A stretch of 64,000 bases of DNA from Artemisia argyi. Taxonomy: Eukaryota; Streptophyta; Magnoliopsida; Asterales; Asteraceae. Under the pieces are notes generated by a model that was not told where the DNA came from, searched no databases, and was given only the letters and a program-made list of their open reading frames with translations. Within the stretch, counting starts at the first letter, position 1, and the number at the start of each line of letters is the position of its first letter. The DNA lies in assembly GCA_030686995.1 (NCBI GenBank), contig CM060702.1:65908440-65972439 (forward strand). The letters are read 5' to 3'. A program made the position numbers and the translations under genes. Below, piece by piece: positions 1 to 11,290 of the stretch.

Positions 1-290
1 CATTGCACATGTTAAAAGCTCGAGCAAGGATCCCGAAGAATCTTCATCCAACCAACCCCGATATCTTCAGATACTAAGTACACGCATCCTTGAAATTTCA
101 CTTCAATCTCAAATAAATAATAATGAATTAACGTTGTAATCACATCTTGTGGTTTAAATGCCCAGATCTAGCCCTTTTTGATGTTTTGAGTAAACTTTGA
201 TAATGGTTTAATCCCGATATTGTCAAAAGCGCATAACCTCGTAAAAATTCGTTATAACCAAAATGCCATGAAGTATATCAAAACTCATCC
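1..290. repeat. Diverged direct repeat, copy 1 of 2
   Basis: This stretch resembles 1240-1530 in the same orientation. Shared blocks include CCAACCAACCCCGA (about 50 and 1272), CACTTCAATCTCAAATAA (about 99 and 1321) and a later run with CCCGAT, TGTCAA and CGTGAAAAATT-like segments. The copies are clearly diverged and lie about 1.24 kb apart. Origin unknown. Confidence 0.55.
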
Positions 291-1239
291 AATATATGAA
301 TTATGAAGTACATACTTTATCCCTTCTCTGAAGTTGAATCTGTAGCACCAGAGTCAATTAAGATCCGAAAATGCACTTTTTCTTTCTCCAGGATAGTTCC
401 ATCATCACGGGATTTTACAAATCTATTATTTAAACCGAGAAATAGATTCTTTCGCGGGATTTTACAAAACCAAGAAGAAACCGTGAGACAATGATAAATT
501 GAATGTGTCATGACAAGTTTGGTTTTGGTGAATAACTGTTTAGGGAAACATGCAAGAGCTCAGCAACAATTCTTCTCACATATGTAGAATACTTCACAAA
601 CTATACAAAGTAAAGTAGTATAAACTACTTCCCCCTATAGATTGACCTTATATCATCAAAGTACACGTTTCTCCCCCATTATGGTTTCGAACTTTCGGAA
701 GCATCATTAACGTATACGACCGTATACACGAGAAGTTCTTGTCTTAAGCAAACATCTTGAAGAAATCATGAATGACATTGAAGGATCTTGAAAGATTTTG
801 CTTAAACTGTGAAGTATCTTTGACGTTCTGTAGCACCAAATATCTCATGAGAATTGCTGATCACATCTCAACCTTTAAACCCATTTAGCAAACAACCTAA
901 CCTCGTATTCTGTCGGCTATTACTGTGACCACTTTGTGAAGTAAACCCGATATACCCAACTTAAAAGTGAAGTAGAATTCCCCAAATTTGTTACTTAAGC
1001 TTGCACTGTTGTTGGAAGAATGGTGTAGAGAATTTGTTCACCATGCAAATCTAAGTACTCAATACTATCCCGACAAAGTATGAAACTTTCATCACCTCTT
1101 GCGATTATCCACATCGTTTTATGCGTGTGACACTGAGTACTATACTGTAACTCCATTAAGTGATAGTTAACCAGGTCTTCAACCATCCACCCCAACTTCT
1201 GGAAACTAGATAAACCAAGTCTTCAACTTAAATCTTAAG

Positions 1240-1530
1240 CACGAGCAAGTTATCATTGAAAGCCATGCATCCAACCAACCCCGACTTCAAGATAAAATAA
1301 GTACAAGCCTTCGTGAAACCCACTTCAATCTCAAATAAGAGATACCCGAGCAACTCCGTTATCACTTGACATTCCAAGTCCAAATTATCAGCCATCTTGA
1401 CGTTTTATTGAATCTTGATTATGATTTTTCCCGATCATGTCAATAAACTGTATCTTCCGTGAAAAATTAGTCATTGTCGATTCCAACCAATAATTTATCA
1501 CCAACCAAAATTGAATATTAAGACGGTAGC
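1240..1530. repeat. Diverged direct repeat, copy 2 of 2
   Basis: Second copy of the repeat at 1-290, same orientation. The match is patchy but runs in order over roughly 250 bases, so it is an old duplication rather than chance similarity. Confidence 0.5.
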
Positions 1531-3473
1531 TCAAAATATTCATGTATCATAATTTCTGCTCAAGCAACCTTCTATTATGAATCCTAGTCCCAAAATTTTA
1601 GTTAGTTCAATAACAGCCCACTACGAAATTTCCAACAACATAAATTCGTCTAACACTTAAGACACTTAAATTCCAACACCTTATTATATGATAACACAAG
1701 CTGTTAACACCAATTCACAAATCCAATACATAATAGTCCAATATGCATAATAGTCCAATCAGCTTGTGTGAATTCTTGAAGCCCAAATCTTGTCTGATCC
1801 AGTAATCCAAATCACACCCGGTGTAATATTTATACCCTAATTACACGGTGTATATATAACTCCTTACTTTCACTAACCCTAATCACAATTATCTTAACCC
1901 ATCCACCCCCTATTTTCTCTTCACCAAACTCAGTCAATTAACAAACATAGATCTCATCCACCTCTTTTGATAACCACCCCCTTTTAATCACTTCAAGCCC
2001 AAAAATGATCTCATTTCACCATCAATCAATCTTAACACCAAACCATTATACGAACACCATCATAAAACAGAATTAATCCATACGAACCCTTGCATCTAAC
2101 GGTTTGGTTTCAAGATCTTTCTATCAACGGTCTCGGGTAGGTTTGTTAATAATTTTGTTTTGTGTTTCATTTGATCGAACCAAGAAAATATTATAACACA
2201 TTTGTTGTACATCTTTTCTTTTTAGTTCGGAAATTAAGAGATCAATGATGATTATTTCATTTCGTGGTTTGACCCTTTCAAGGTCTTGATATACTCTTGA
2301 GTAGCACGAAAGAATTGACTGAGATCAGAAATATTTACTTTTTCGTTTCTTGTTTTTTGTGATTGTCTAAGAACCGGACGAAAGAAAGAATGAAATGGCT
2401 TTGTTTTGTTCTTTCTTGTATGTATCGGATATTATCAAGTCATCGATCCATGATGATATTTTCTTTCATGATATGATCTTTAAGGTCTTTGGCGTTTGTT
2501 GTACCCCACGAAAAGGAATAAAACTGAGATCTATAAATCTTTCATGTCGTTTCTTGTTCTTAGATTCTTGATGGGATTTAGGTGTAGGTTTAAATTTGTT
2601 GGAGTTGAGATGGGTTAGGATAGTTTTGGTATCGGTTATGTAATGTTTTGGTTTTGTCGGTTGAAGTTTTGGAGATGTGATATTCTTGTGGTTGATGTGG
2701 GATTATATTATTGTGTTTGTTGACTAGTGTATGGTATGGAAGTGGTATACTTCCCTTCATCACCTTCTTATTGATTTCTAATCTTGGACAGATGATGGTA
2801 ATAGACTGAGGTCTAAGAGTCTTTGGTCTGTTGGTTATGGTCTATGGTCTGCTTCATCTTCTTTCTTCCTTTCTTTCATTTGTTAAAGACAAGTCGCTAG
2901 ATCTTATGAAATTTTGGCAGCATGCCCTTTCTATTTGTTTGTTAATTTGTCTTCAAAGAGCAAATCCGTATGAGCAACTCGCTACTAACAAATCACTAAA
3001 CAAGAAGACACAACTATCACTATCTACTTGTTTTGTCTTCTTATTCTTTTTAGTTACAAGCCAAATTTCATTCTGGACCAAGACAGACTGTATCAAACAA
3101 CTACACTTGATATACCAAACCGCTTCCAAGAACACATTACTAAAACCCAAACAGCGGCTAAGAAGAAATCCTTCACACTTCCAAGAAAACAAGCGAAATT
3201 CAGACAACCTTTTATTGACCATATTCGGACCAAAATATCAGTGACACACAAACTGATAAGCAAATACTTATGGAAAGACCATGAGAGCGGTTTGTATGAT
3301 ACCAAAAGATGGAAGCATAAGACTTTTGATTTAACCATTTGCATACAACAAAAAGAAACTTGTCTAAATTCAATTTACCACAAACTTAAAACAAACATTC
3401 GACCAGTAACTATATGAAAAAAAAAACAGCAAATAACAAGTATGAACCACAATAAATCAACGAAATAACACAA

Positions 3474-3489
3474 CCTGGCTCTGATACCA
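3474..3489 (-). promoter_or_regulatory. Copia primer-binding site (initiator tRNA-Met type)
   Basis: Read on the minus strand this is TGGTATCAGAGCCAGG, the usual Copia primer-binding site complementary to the 3' end of initiator tRNA-Met. It lies two bases beyond the LTR end at 3492. It fixes the LTR's orientation (minus) and implies that the interior lies to the left, toward and beyond position 1. Confidence 0.8.
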
Positions 3490-3491
3490 AT

Positions 3492-3851
3492 TGTAGGATC
3501 GATATAATATGTTGATTCTTGTGATTCAGGAGGTCTTGGGTTATGGAATAACAAGGTAGCCATGGTAAGAGTTTTAGAGAGAGAGTAGAGAGAGTGGGAA
3601 GCTTTCTAGTGAGAGAAACACAAGTAGTATGTGTGTTATTAGAAAACAACCAACCCTTCCCTTGTGTGGAAAAGGTTATATATACAATTACAATATACGC
3701 CTTCCTGTGGGCTGTGGATCAGGTATACAGTGGGTAAAGACCCGTCCGTCCTCCACGGTGTGACTATATCTAATCTAATGTATACAAAACTAAGAGCTAT
3801 GCTAAGTATGTAAATACATGGGGTGACCGAACCTTTTTCTTAATCCTAACA
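3492..3851 (-). mobile_element. Ty1/Copia LTR (360 bp), minus strand
   Basis: On the minus strand the block begins TGTTAGGATTA and ends GATCCTACA, giving TG...CA ends, and is followed directly by a tRNA-Met primer-binding site. An internal TATATATAA (plus 3673-3681) would be the promoter of a 5' LTR. The right edge interrupts the 3' LTR of the Tat element: 32 bases of that LTR follow at once (3852-3883). The partner LTR and the second target duplication would lie left of the window, so whether the element is complete cannot be judged. Confidence 0.75.
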
Positions 3852-3883
3852 GGTTCTAAGACATTCACATGGCTATGCTATCA
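3852..3883 (-). repeat. Stub of the Tat element's 3' LTR
   Basis: These 32 bases match 18838-18869 exactly and end in the same TATCA. On the minus strand a purine-rich AGGGAGCT precedes the TG start, a plausible polypurine tract. The rest of this LTR is displaced by the Copia LTR at 3492-3851. Confidence 0.8.
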
Positions 3884-4086
3884 AGCTCCCTAGGCTATGA
3901 TAGTTTGTATTTCACTAAAACGTCATAGCCTATATCCGTAGAGCCTGTTTCCGTAGGGTGAGTGATTATATGATGCGAAGCTCCAGTGTTTTTTTATTGG
4001 TCTTCACTGGCGGTCACCGCCTGAATATCGACTATAAATTTCCCTATTGTTCATTGTTCACCTCAAGCATATCCAAAGAAGTCCTC

Positions 4087-5037
4087 ATGTCCTCTCCAAC
4101 TGATGGTGATGACAAAACAGGTAAGTGGTGTTTGCGTTTTGTTTGTAAAACGATGTTAATGATATGATCTTTATGCGGTTCTTGTATTTTTGATACTCTA
4201 TCTTTTTTTTTCTTGGAGATGTACTTTAAGCTTTTTTTTTTGTTTTTTTTGTTATGTTGCTTGTGTAGATCCGAATGTTCGCAAGCGACGTTCTAGTCGC
4301 GGGGATTCTTCCACTGAAGCCGGCGGATCACGGGGGGACGTGATGATGGTAACTACTAATCTGTCCATCTTTCCTCCGGAATTAGGGTTGTTCGACGACG
4401 TTTCCCTATCCAATGATGTGACTTCATGGATCGAACCAGATCATGGCAAGGTGCCCGTGTATATGTTTCCGCCATTATCGCATGAGTCGATGAGTTATTA
4501 TGAGAAGAAGGTTCAGGATATAACTGGTGCATTCCAACGTTGTGAGGAGCAACTAGCAGTTACTCGAGAAGAGAAAAAGAAGCTTGAATCTGAACTCAAT
4601 ACCCTACGGTATGAAAACAACGATCTAAGGTCTAAGTACGCAGGGGAATGTTCTAGCCATACTTATATATCTAAGGAGGTCAATAGGTTCAAAAACAGGC
4701 ATCGGACTTGGCTAACACGGTGGCTTCTTTGCAACGTGAGAAAGAGTCATTAGCTTACGAGATGGTGTGGGTGATGCGTGAAGCTATTCCTCAGGTGGTT
4801 AGAAAGGTTCTTAAAAGTCAAGAGTTTGATGATGAGATGGAAAAGGTTCGGACCGTCTTGGTTGATCAAGGGCGGGAGTTAGGCAGGCGTGAATTGCGGG
4901 ACCTTTCCTTGGCTACTCCAAGCATTGACGACCGTATAGAACTTGATCCTATCATGCTGGAGGAGAGGGAAAGAGCCATGGTTGGTTTGAAGAAACACGA
5001 CTGGGACTGCGTGACCGAACTAATTAATCTTCCCTAG
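4087..5037 (+). pseudogene. Antisense extra gene of the Tat element (coiled-coil protein), one intron, frameshifted
   Basis: This is the only plus-strand coding region inside the minus-strand Tat element, placed between pol and the 3' LTR. Exon 1 (from ATG 4087, possibly open further 5') ends at 4120 before GTAAGT. The acceptor TTGTGTAG ends at 4268, so a 148-bp intron joins the frames as ...DDKT-DPNVRKRR. Exon 2 carries a basic KRRSSRG patch, an acidic FPPELGLFDDVSL stretch and a long heptad-like coiled coil (EEKKKLESELNTLRYENNDLRSK is cut here for length: see 4570-4650). Near 4690 the frame slips: loss of one A in the CAAAAAC run would explain it, and the coiled coil resumes as LANTVASLQREKE to a stop at 5037. 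Tat elements often carry such antisense ORFs, sometimes labelled putative gypsy-type transposase domain proteins. That family assignment is inference. Confidence 0.6.
4121..4268 (+). other. Predicted intron in the antisense extra gene
   Basis: Consensus ends GTAAGTGG and TTGTGTAG, 148 bp, with a T-rich 3' half. Removal joins a split GAT codon and keeps the frame open across the join. Confidence 0.65.
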
Positions 5038-5821
5038 TTATCGACATTGTTGTTGCGTTTCGTTCTGCGAGATCTAAGTGGTGAAGGTCCAAGCGATGCA
5101 GCTTAACTTCACGGGCTCTTTGGGTTGTTTTAATAATAGACCAGGTTGTTGTATGTCTTGGACGGGCGCTTGTAGCCAATTTTCTTGTATGGTATCCGCA
5201 ATAAGCATATGTACTGTTTTACCTTTTTTGTAATATATGTTGTTTTATGAATGGTTTTCCTTGTGGTTCAATAGTAAACTATTGATGTTTTATTTCATCA
5301 ACTTTGCTCCTTTTCGTTTTTCGAACGCATATCCATGCCTTGTTGGCTAATTCCTTCCATGCACATGCATGTATATGTAAGCTATATGCATATTACGTAC
5401 ATGAATGTATATAGGTTAGTTATTATATGATGTCTATTACTCTGCATGCATATTATATTTGGTATAATATGTTGGAATAGTGTTATTCCTGTATGGCTTG
5501 ATGCCTAGAAATATTATATTCATTGCTTTTGTTTTGTATGAATTTCTTTTAATATATGTTAGTGTTGGAATGACTGTTGTGTTTGTATAATATGTTGTCA
5601 TTACTTTGCTTCAAGCATTAAGAGGGTGTTTTATTGATGCCGTTTTAAATAAACGGACGTGAGTTGTTTGTTGTTGGTATATCTATTAGTGGATTATCCG
5701 TTATGAATTTATAGCGCTTCTTTCTCTTATACGAGGTGTTTTTTTTTTTATTTTTTTTATTTTTTTATTTTTTATTTTATTTTATTTTTGCGATCCTTGT
5801 GTTGATAGTATATAAACACAA
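5038..5821. other. Non-coding junction, integrase C-terminus deleted
   Basis: AT-rich sequence with an impure poly-T stretch at about 5740-5790. The integrase frame stops just to the right of it, so the C-terminal part of integrase, including the third catalytic residue, appears to have been deleted and replaced. No gene seen. Confidence 0.5.
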
Positions 5822-6439
5822 CTAGTCGCGGAAAGGGATGTCTATAAACTGCTTTCCGTTGTCACTGACGATGATACCTGGGATCCCGAACCTGCACACA
5901 ATGTTGCTCCAAACGAATTTAAGAATGTTGTTCCCAGTAATGGTAGCTAGCGGTGCGGCTTCCACCCATTTGGTGAAATAATCAATTGCTACGACGAGGA
6001 ATTTTACTCGTCCTGGTGCTTCTGGAAAGGGTCCAACTAAGTTGATACCCCATCGGTAAAATGGCCATGGACTTGACATGTTTGTCAAGTCACATTGCGG
6101 TTGTCGTGTGATGGGAGCTTGTTCTTGGCAATCGCAGCATGCGTTGACCACCTGAGTTGCGTCATGGTACAATGTGGGCCAATAATACCCAAGCCTTGCA
6201 ACTTTTTGTGCGATGGTTCTGGCCCATGCATGGGCCCCGCAAGATCCAAAGTGCCCTTCTTGGAGGACATAGCGTGCTTGGTTTGGACCAACACAACGCA
6301 ACCAAGGTGCCGAGTAACCTTTCTTGTATAAAACACCTTGCTTTATGAAGTATTGCGGTGCTTTAATTCTGATCTTCCTTGCGGCGTTTGGATCTTCAAG
6401 TAGCTTTCCGTCTTGAAGGTATTCGACAATGGGGGTCAT
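5822..6439 (-). pseudogene. Integrase fragment of the Tat element
   Basis: The minus-strand frame carries a zinc-binding N-terminal region (H...CCDCQEQAP) and the start of the catalytic core with VVAIDYFTKWVEA (first Asp) and IIVSDNGKQF (second Asp). It then ends at FRD followed by a stop at 5822, before the third catalytic residue (Glu). Integrase normally inserts the DNA copy into the host chromosome. This copy lacks about half of the core and the C-terminal domain and cannot work. A frameshift or stops separate it from the RNase H frame to the right (6440-6462). Confidence 0.85.
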
Positions 6440-6462
6440 CCATGTTTCTCTAGTGTCTTCTA

Positions 6463-7317
6463 CTATATTAGTTGCATGGGCTTCGGTGCTTCTGCAAGGG
6501 TAAGAGCATCAACACGCTTATTTTTTGAGCGAGAAATCTGTGTGATTGAAAAAATTTCAAAGTCCTTCTGCAAACTTTGAACCTTGCTTAGGTACCGTTT
6601 CATTGATTCCTCTCGAGCTTCATACTTTCCTTTAATGTGGTTGGTCACCAGCAGTGAGTCAGTAAAAACTTGTAGTTGGCGAACCTCCAGTCTAATGGCT
6701 AGCTCCAAACCTGCAATTAAGGCCTCATACTCGGCTTCATTGTTAGAGGTTGGGAAGTCGAACCGAAGGGCGTATGTGATTTCTTTCCCATCCGGGTCGG
6801 TCAAAATGAGTCCTGCTCCAGAACCATCACTTTTAGATGAACCGTCGGTGTATAAGGTCCAAATTGGTGTTTTATCTTGAGTCTCGGGGAAGGACGTCAA
6901 AGATTCTTTTATCTGGGACGTGTTGTTTGGGCACTCGGCTATGAAGTCCGTGATTACTTGTCCTTTGACTGCCGACCTGGGTTTGTATATGATATCATAC
7001 TCACCCAGCTCGATAGCCCATTTGGCTAGTCTGCCGGAGTTTTCTAGTTTCAGCAATATTTGGCGGATGGGTTGGTCGGTAAGTACGCGTAACGTATGAG
7101 CCTGAAAGTATCGGCGCAGGTGGTGTATTGTGTGAACGAGTGCAAGGGCTAGCTTTTCAAGTAGTGGGTAATTTACCTCTGGTCCTTGTAGTGCTTTACT
7201 AACAAAGTATATCGGCCTTTGCACGTTCTTCCTTTCCGCCATGAGTACTGAGCTAATCGTTTCGTGCGATACAGCCAAGTATAGCGTTAGAATTTCTCCG
7301 GGAGTTGGTATGACCAA
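6463..7317 (-). pseudogene. RNase H plus second (archaeal-type) RNase H of the Tat element
   Basis: The first half (about residues 1-125 of the minus-strand frame) is the usual Gypsy RNase H: SHETISSVLM, RPIYFVSKAL and LRVLTDQPIRQIL. The second half (about 145-275) is an extra RNase H with LYTDGSSKSDGSG, NNEAEYEAL, VFTDSLLV and KRVDAL, giving the four acidic catalytic positions (D, E, D, D). A second RNase H of this kind is typical of plant Tat elements. RNase H removes the RNA strand during reverse transcription. The frame is open for 284 codons, but its links to RT and integrase are broken by stops. Confidence 0.85.
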
Positions 7318-8171
7318 AGCGCGGAGAGATTACAAGTGTAACTTGAGCTCTTGAAATGCTTTTTCTGCTTCTTGACTCCATCAAAAGTCCTTTTTTTTTC
7401 TATGCACCCCTTCAATGTCTTGAAGAAGGGTAATGCTTTCTCTACAGATTTAGCCATGAATCGGCCGAGGGCGGCTAGCTTCCCAGTGAGGCTTTGTACC
7501 TCCCGTATTGTTTGTGGAGATATCATATCAACAACCGCCTTGATTTTCTCTGGATTTGCCTAAATTCCCTGTTTTGTAATCATATGCCCCAGGAACTGAC
7601 CTGTTTCAACGCCAAACACGTATTTCTTTGGGTTTAGCTTCATGTTGATGCGCCGCAAGTTTTTGAAAGTTTCTTCGATGTCTTCCATAAGACTTCCTTC
7701 ACTTTTGCTTTTAATAACCATATCGTCTACGTATATTTCGATGTTCTGTCCAAGTTGGCTTGAAAAGGCCTTATCCACTAACCGTTGGTAGGTTGTGCCA
7801 GCATTTTTAAGCCCAAAAGGCATTTTCTCCTAACATAATGTCCCATGCTCTATGTGGAACGCTGTTTTCTCTTAATCTTCTTCCGCCATGCGTATTTGGT
7901 GGTACCCTTTGTATGCATCCAGGAAAAATTTGAATTGAAATCCATCCAAGGATTCAATCTTCTGGTCGATCTCAGGCAGTGGATAACTATCTTTTGGGCA
8001 AGCCTTGTTTAGGCTTGTGAAGTCGATGCACATGCGCCAAGTGCCATCGCTTTTTCGTACCATTACTGGGTTTGCAACCCAACGGGGAAAGTATACTTCT
8101 TTGAGTATTCGAGCTTCTACCAGTTTTGTGATCTCCTGGGTGATTGCTTCATTGCGCTCCTTGGCTAACAC
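7287..8171 (-). pseudogene. Reverse transcriptase of the Tat element, several stops
   Basis: RT is spread over consecutive frames. 7872-8171 holds the fingers and first palm motifs (WRMCIDFTSLNKACPKDSYPLP; FKFFLDAYKGYHQI with the first catalytic Asp). 7560-7823 holds MPFGLKNAG and the IYVDDMVIKS active site. 7287-7526 is the connection region (EVQSLTGKLAALGRFM). Stops interrupt it near 7838, 7877 and 7560, so it is not translatable as a whole. The order and motifs leave no doubt about identity. Confidence 0.88.
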
Positions 8172-8179
8172 TCGTTTTT

Positions 8180-8885
8180 CTACCGAATCGGGAAGGTGCG
8201 TGGATGTATGTTTAATTTGTGTTCAGCGAACTCCCTTGGTATCCCGGTCATATCAGAGGGAGACCATGCAAATATATCCAAATTTTCGCTCAAAATTCGC
8301 CATAGTTCTTCTTTAGATCGGGGTGATAAACTGGCACCAATTGCAACTGGCTGATCTTGGTGTGCATCATTTATTACTACATTCTCCTTTTCATTAACGT
8401 TTTCTTGTGGCTCTGAGATGGCTTCTGTCTCAGATTTACGCACCCTTTTCCAAGAGATTTGGATACATTCAGCTTTACGAAGTACATCTCCCCGGACAGT
8501 GGCGATACTTGATTGGAGGGGAAATTTAATAAGTGAGTGGATTGTAGAAGCGATTGCGCCCAGTTGCCTCATTCCTGGCCTGCCCAAAATCACATTGTAA
8601 GGTGATGGAGCTCGGACAACCATGAAGTCCGCCATGATAGTTTTACTGCCCTTCCTATTGTAATCGAAAAGGGTGAGGGGGCAGTTATGACTCCAAGTGG
8701 CTAGAGCGTCTGCCCTGCAAAACCTACTAATGGTGATGTTGGTGCTTGGATTGACGCCTTCACCTCATTGGTTAGTTGTTGGAAGCAATGCTCATACATT
8801 ATTTCCGTTGAACTTCCTCCGTCCACGTAGATGCGGTGTATCATACATCCTCCAATGTTAGCTTTGATGATGAGCGGGTTATCAC
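8180..8885 (-). pseudogene. Protease and protease-RT linker of the Tat element
   Basis: The catalytic loop reads IYVDGGSSTEIMYEHCF with the Asp codon at 8821-8823. A DGGSS loop in place of DSG/DTG is usual for this lineage. The frame meets a stop at 8701-8703 (GQTL then TAG where the family has Trp) and then shifts. The C-terminal half continues as MADFMVVRAPSPYN and VILGRPGM at 8560-8635. A linker rich in charged residues leads to RT and shifts frame again near 8190. Confidence 0.78.
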
Positions 8886-10482
8886 CGTTACAGTGCTCTG
8901 AGACGGGGTCGTCACATGAGAACGCGATGTCTGTGTTTTGTTGAGGTGTCCTTGATTCGTGGCGAATTGGGGACCATTGTTCATTAGTCATCAGAACTTC
9001 ATTCACAGCTTTGGACTCGACAATCTTCTGCTTCCAATCAATTTGATCTTTACTTCTTTCGGCAGTGTTGAAAGGAGTTGCGCCCTGGCTGTTGTTCTGG
9101 GCCTTTGCACCTCTCGCGAGATGGCTCAAGCGACCATTTCTAATGCATGCTTCAATTTCCTTTCGTAAGTCGACACAATCATTTGTGTCATGGTCGCGGT
9201 CACTATGGAACTCGCAATATCTAGTGCGGTCACTGCGATGGGCGGGTGCGAACATTCATGGTGGAGGTCGGAGCAAGGACATTCCTTCAGATGTAGCATA
9301 TATCTCAGCGGGTGTTTTAAGTAGAGGCGTAAAGGTGGGTTTGTGCGTGCCAGAGTGCTCACCAGGTCTTCCATTAGGACGAGGGAAATGTCTGTCTCTC
9401 TGTCTTCTCGAGGTGTCTCGGTAGCTTTGGCCGTGTCGGTTTTTAGCCCATCTTGAGTCACGTAACCGATTCTCTATATTTGCTTCATCGGCTCTTATGA
9501 AGTTATGCGTTTGTATGAATAAATCTTCCATGGACTTAGGTGGTCGAGCAATTAGATATTTGAAGAACCTTCCAGGGCGTAATCCACTGATGAATGCTCC
9601 TGTCATCATTCCGTCTGAGCGGTCAGTCATGTGTATGGTTTCCTTCCCGAACCTGCCTAGGTATTCCCTTAAGGATTCATCTGAACGTTGGCGGATCCCC
9701 AGGATTTCCGCTTGGGTTTTTTGGAATCTTCTTTGCTGCAAGAAGTTTGTCCAGAATTTTTCTCTTAGCTCGTGAAAGCTATTTATGCTTCCGGATGGTA
9801 GGTTGTCGTACCAAAATCTAGCTGCTCCACACAAGGTAATATGAAAGAAACGACACCATGCAGGTTCCGGAAGCTTATGGATATCCATGGTGCCCATGAA
9901 TATTGTGAGATGATCGTCAGGATCGGTCGTACCGTCGTATGTCCTTAGGTTCGTTGGTACCTTGAGCCCGTCTGGCATGTCGTAATCTCTTATTCGAGCT
10001 GTGAAAGGTGACGCCACTAAATCGCGGACGCTTTTTTCGGTCTCTATGAATGTGAATGGCTCATTATAGAAAGTAGCGTTGCTTCCGGTTTTGTGTTTTG
10101 AGGGCCCATCTAGGTTTTCGGTCATGACACGATTCTTTTTGGCTGGTTTATTGGGTAAGGTGGCGTCTCCGGGTATTTGAGTAGCTTCTTCGGGCAGACC
10201 TCCAGAGTCTGACTGTCATGGTTCCGAGACAGGATGGCCATCGTTTTCTATTATCGATGCGGGGTTGATTTCTTTTCTCTTTGAAGAAAATGCTGAATAC
10301 ATTGCATTGATTTGTTCAAAATTTTGAACCACAAATTGCATGACAGGGTCTCCGGCGTTTTCAGATGTATTTTCTGGAGTATAATCAAGGGTGTGATTTT
10401 CAGGAGTGGGGTTGGATACGTTTACGCCTACCGGTGGTTCATTTGGATCGGGCCCATTAGGTCCATCTCCAAGGGCACCTTC
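8886..10482 (-). pseudogene. gag of the Tat element, main part
   Basis: Read leftward from the nested insertion, this is the Gag capsid region, with YDGTTDPDDHLTIF, FFHITLCGAARFWYDNLP, ELREKFWTNF and DESLREYLGRF, all typical of the retrotransposon Gag core. A zinc-binding tail follows: YCEFHSDRDHDTNDC (9197-9241). Two TGA stops in the same frame break it, at 10216-10218 and 9256-9258; each could be an Arg CGA changed by one C-to-T step. The frame runs unbroken across the insertion point to an ATG at 18192-18194, which shows the nested element landed within codon sequence. Confidence 0.85.
10478..10482. repeat. Target-site duplication CCTTC, left copy
   Basis: CCTTC lies directly before the left LTR at 10483 and is repeated at 18160-18164 directly after the right LTR. 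This marks a clean 5-bp insertion duplication. Confidence 0.92.
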
Positions 10483-11273
10483 TGTTAAATATATGGATAA
10501 ATATTAATATGTAAATGTCTAGTATCGAACCCGAGACCTCGGGATTGCACACTTTACAAACAAGAATAATGAAAATAAATATATATATATTAAATGTATC
10601 GAATATATATATTTATAACACTTAATGGACTAAACGGTCGTTAGTTATTAACCGTATGGACTAACTATCGTTAGGGACGAAAGGTATGGACTAGAGTGTA
10701 ACTTAGGAGTCAAGAAGGATCTAGAATCCCTTAGGGATGTGCTAGGCCGGTCGAACAAGGGAGGGGCAAGCCCAACCCATGTTTGTCTTGTCCTCCAAGT
10801 ATTCTCTAGTATATATACAAGGCCAAGGGTTAGACTTTCACATCTTTTGTGAACACACTCTAACCCTAAAATCCTTGTTTTCTTTCTTTGTTTCTTGGCC
10901 GATCGAATCAACACCTCCCAAGGGTTTGGATCGATTTTTCCAAGTCTAAAATATAAGTGTTTTGTTTACTTGCATCAAACCTTTATTCGTTGGTAGTTTG
11001 TGTGTACAAGAACGAGGTAACAACATACTTTTGTTGTTATCAAGGGATCGATTAACAAAACGGTAAGGGGTTAATCATTGATCCATATAAACCCTAATTA
11101 GGGTTCTTCATATTGTTAAAGACAATTGCTTTTGATTCTTGTTCGGGCTAGAATCACCACGGTACGTTCTTATTTATGTTTTAGTTAATATTTATGTGTT
11201 ATACTTGATCCATAGCTTCCGCATACGTGTGCACTTTGATTTATATGATTGTCATGGTAATTGAATTCTAACA
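10483..11273 (+). repeat. 5' LTR of the nested Copia-like element
   Basis: 791 bp, TG...CA. It contains a perfect CCCGAGACCTCGGG palindrome near 10530 and a TATATATA candidate promoter near 10811. Almost identical to 17365-18159. Confidence 0.93.
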
Positions 11274-11290
11274 GTGGCATCACGAGACAT
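11274..11290 (+). promoter_or_regulatory. Primer-binding-like site
   Basis: TGGCATCACGAGAC starts two bases after the LTR end and resembles the tRNA-Met-type Copia site TGGTATCAGAGC with changes. The assignment is by position and partial match. Confidence 0.55.

Larger units (their letters stand above)
1..3491. other. No supported gene; possible decayed Copia interior
   Basis: No convincing gene is visible. If the adjoining LTR at 3492-3851 is a 5' LTR on the minus strand, this stretch should be Copia internal sequence read right to left. A minus-strand open frame at 317-511 contains ILIDSGATDS, which resembles the active-site motif of Copia proteases, but it ends soon after and no recognisable gag, integrase or RT accompanies it. 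On the plus strand, 1850-2150 looks like a plant promoter and leader: TATATATA near 1850, then pyrimidine-rich sequence and a GGTAGGT donor-like site. No coding exon that I recognise follows. Plus-strand open frames at 2831-3417 match no family I know. Confidence 0.35.

Noticed and set aside
1850..2160. Host gene promoter and first exon with intron
   Set aside because: TATA-like word, pyrimidine-rich leader and a donor-like GGTAGGT are suggestive, but no downstream coding exon could be recognised.
2831..3417. Overlapping plus- and minus-strand open frames of 80-137 codons
   Set aside because: No family resemblance, no matching codon pattern, and several overlapping frames on both strands. 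These are chance frames in AT-rich DNA.
10520..10550. Possible tRNA-like T-arm (TCGAACCCGAGACC)
   Set aside because: No cloverleaf could be formed around it. It is better explained as the CCCGAG/CTCGGG palindrome of the LTR.
10648..10914. 88-codon minus-strand frame, identical at 17534-17800
   Set aside because: The two copies are identical only because they lie in near-identical LTRs. No domain is visible.
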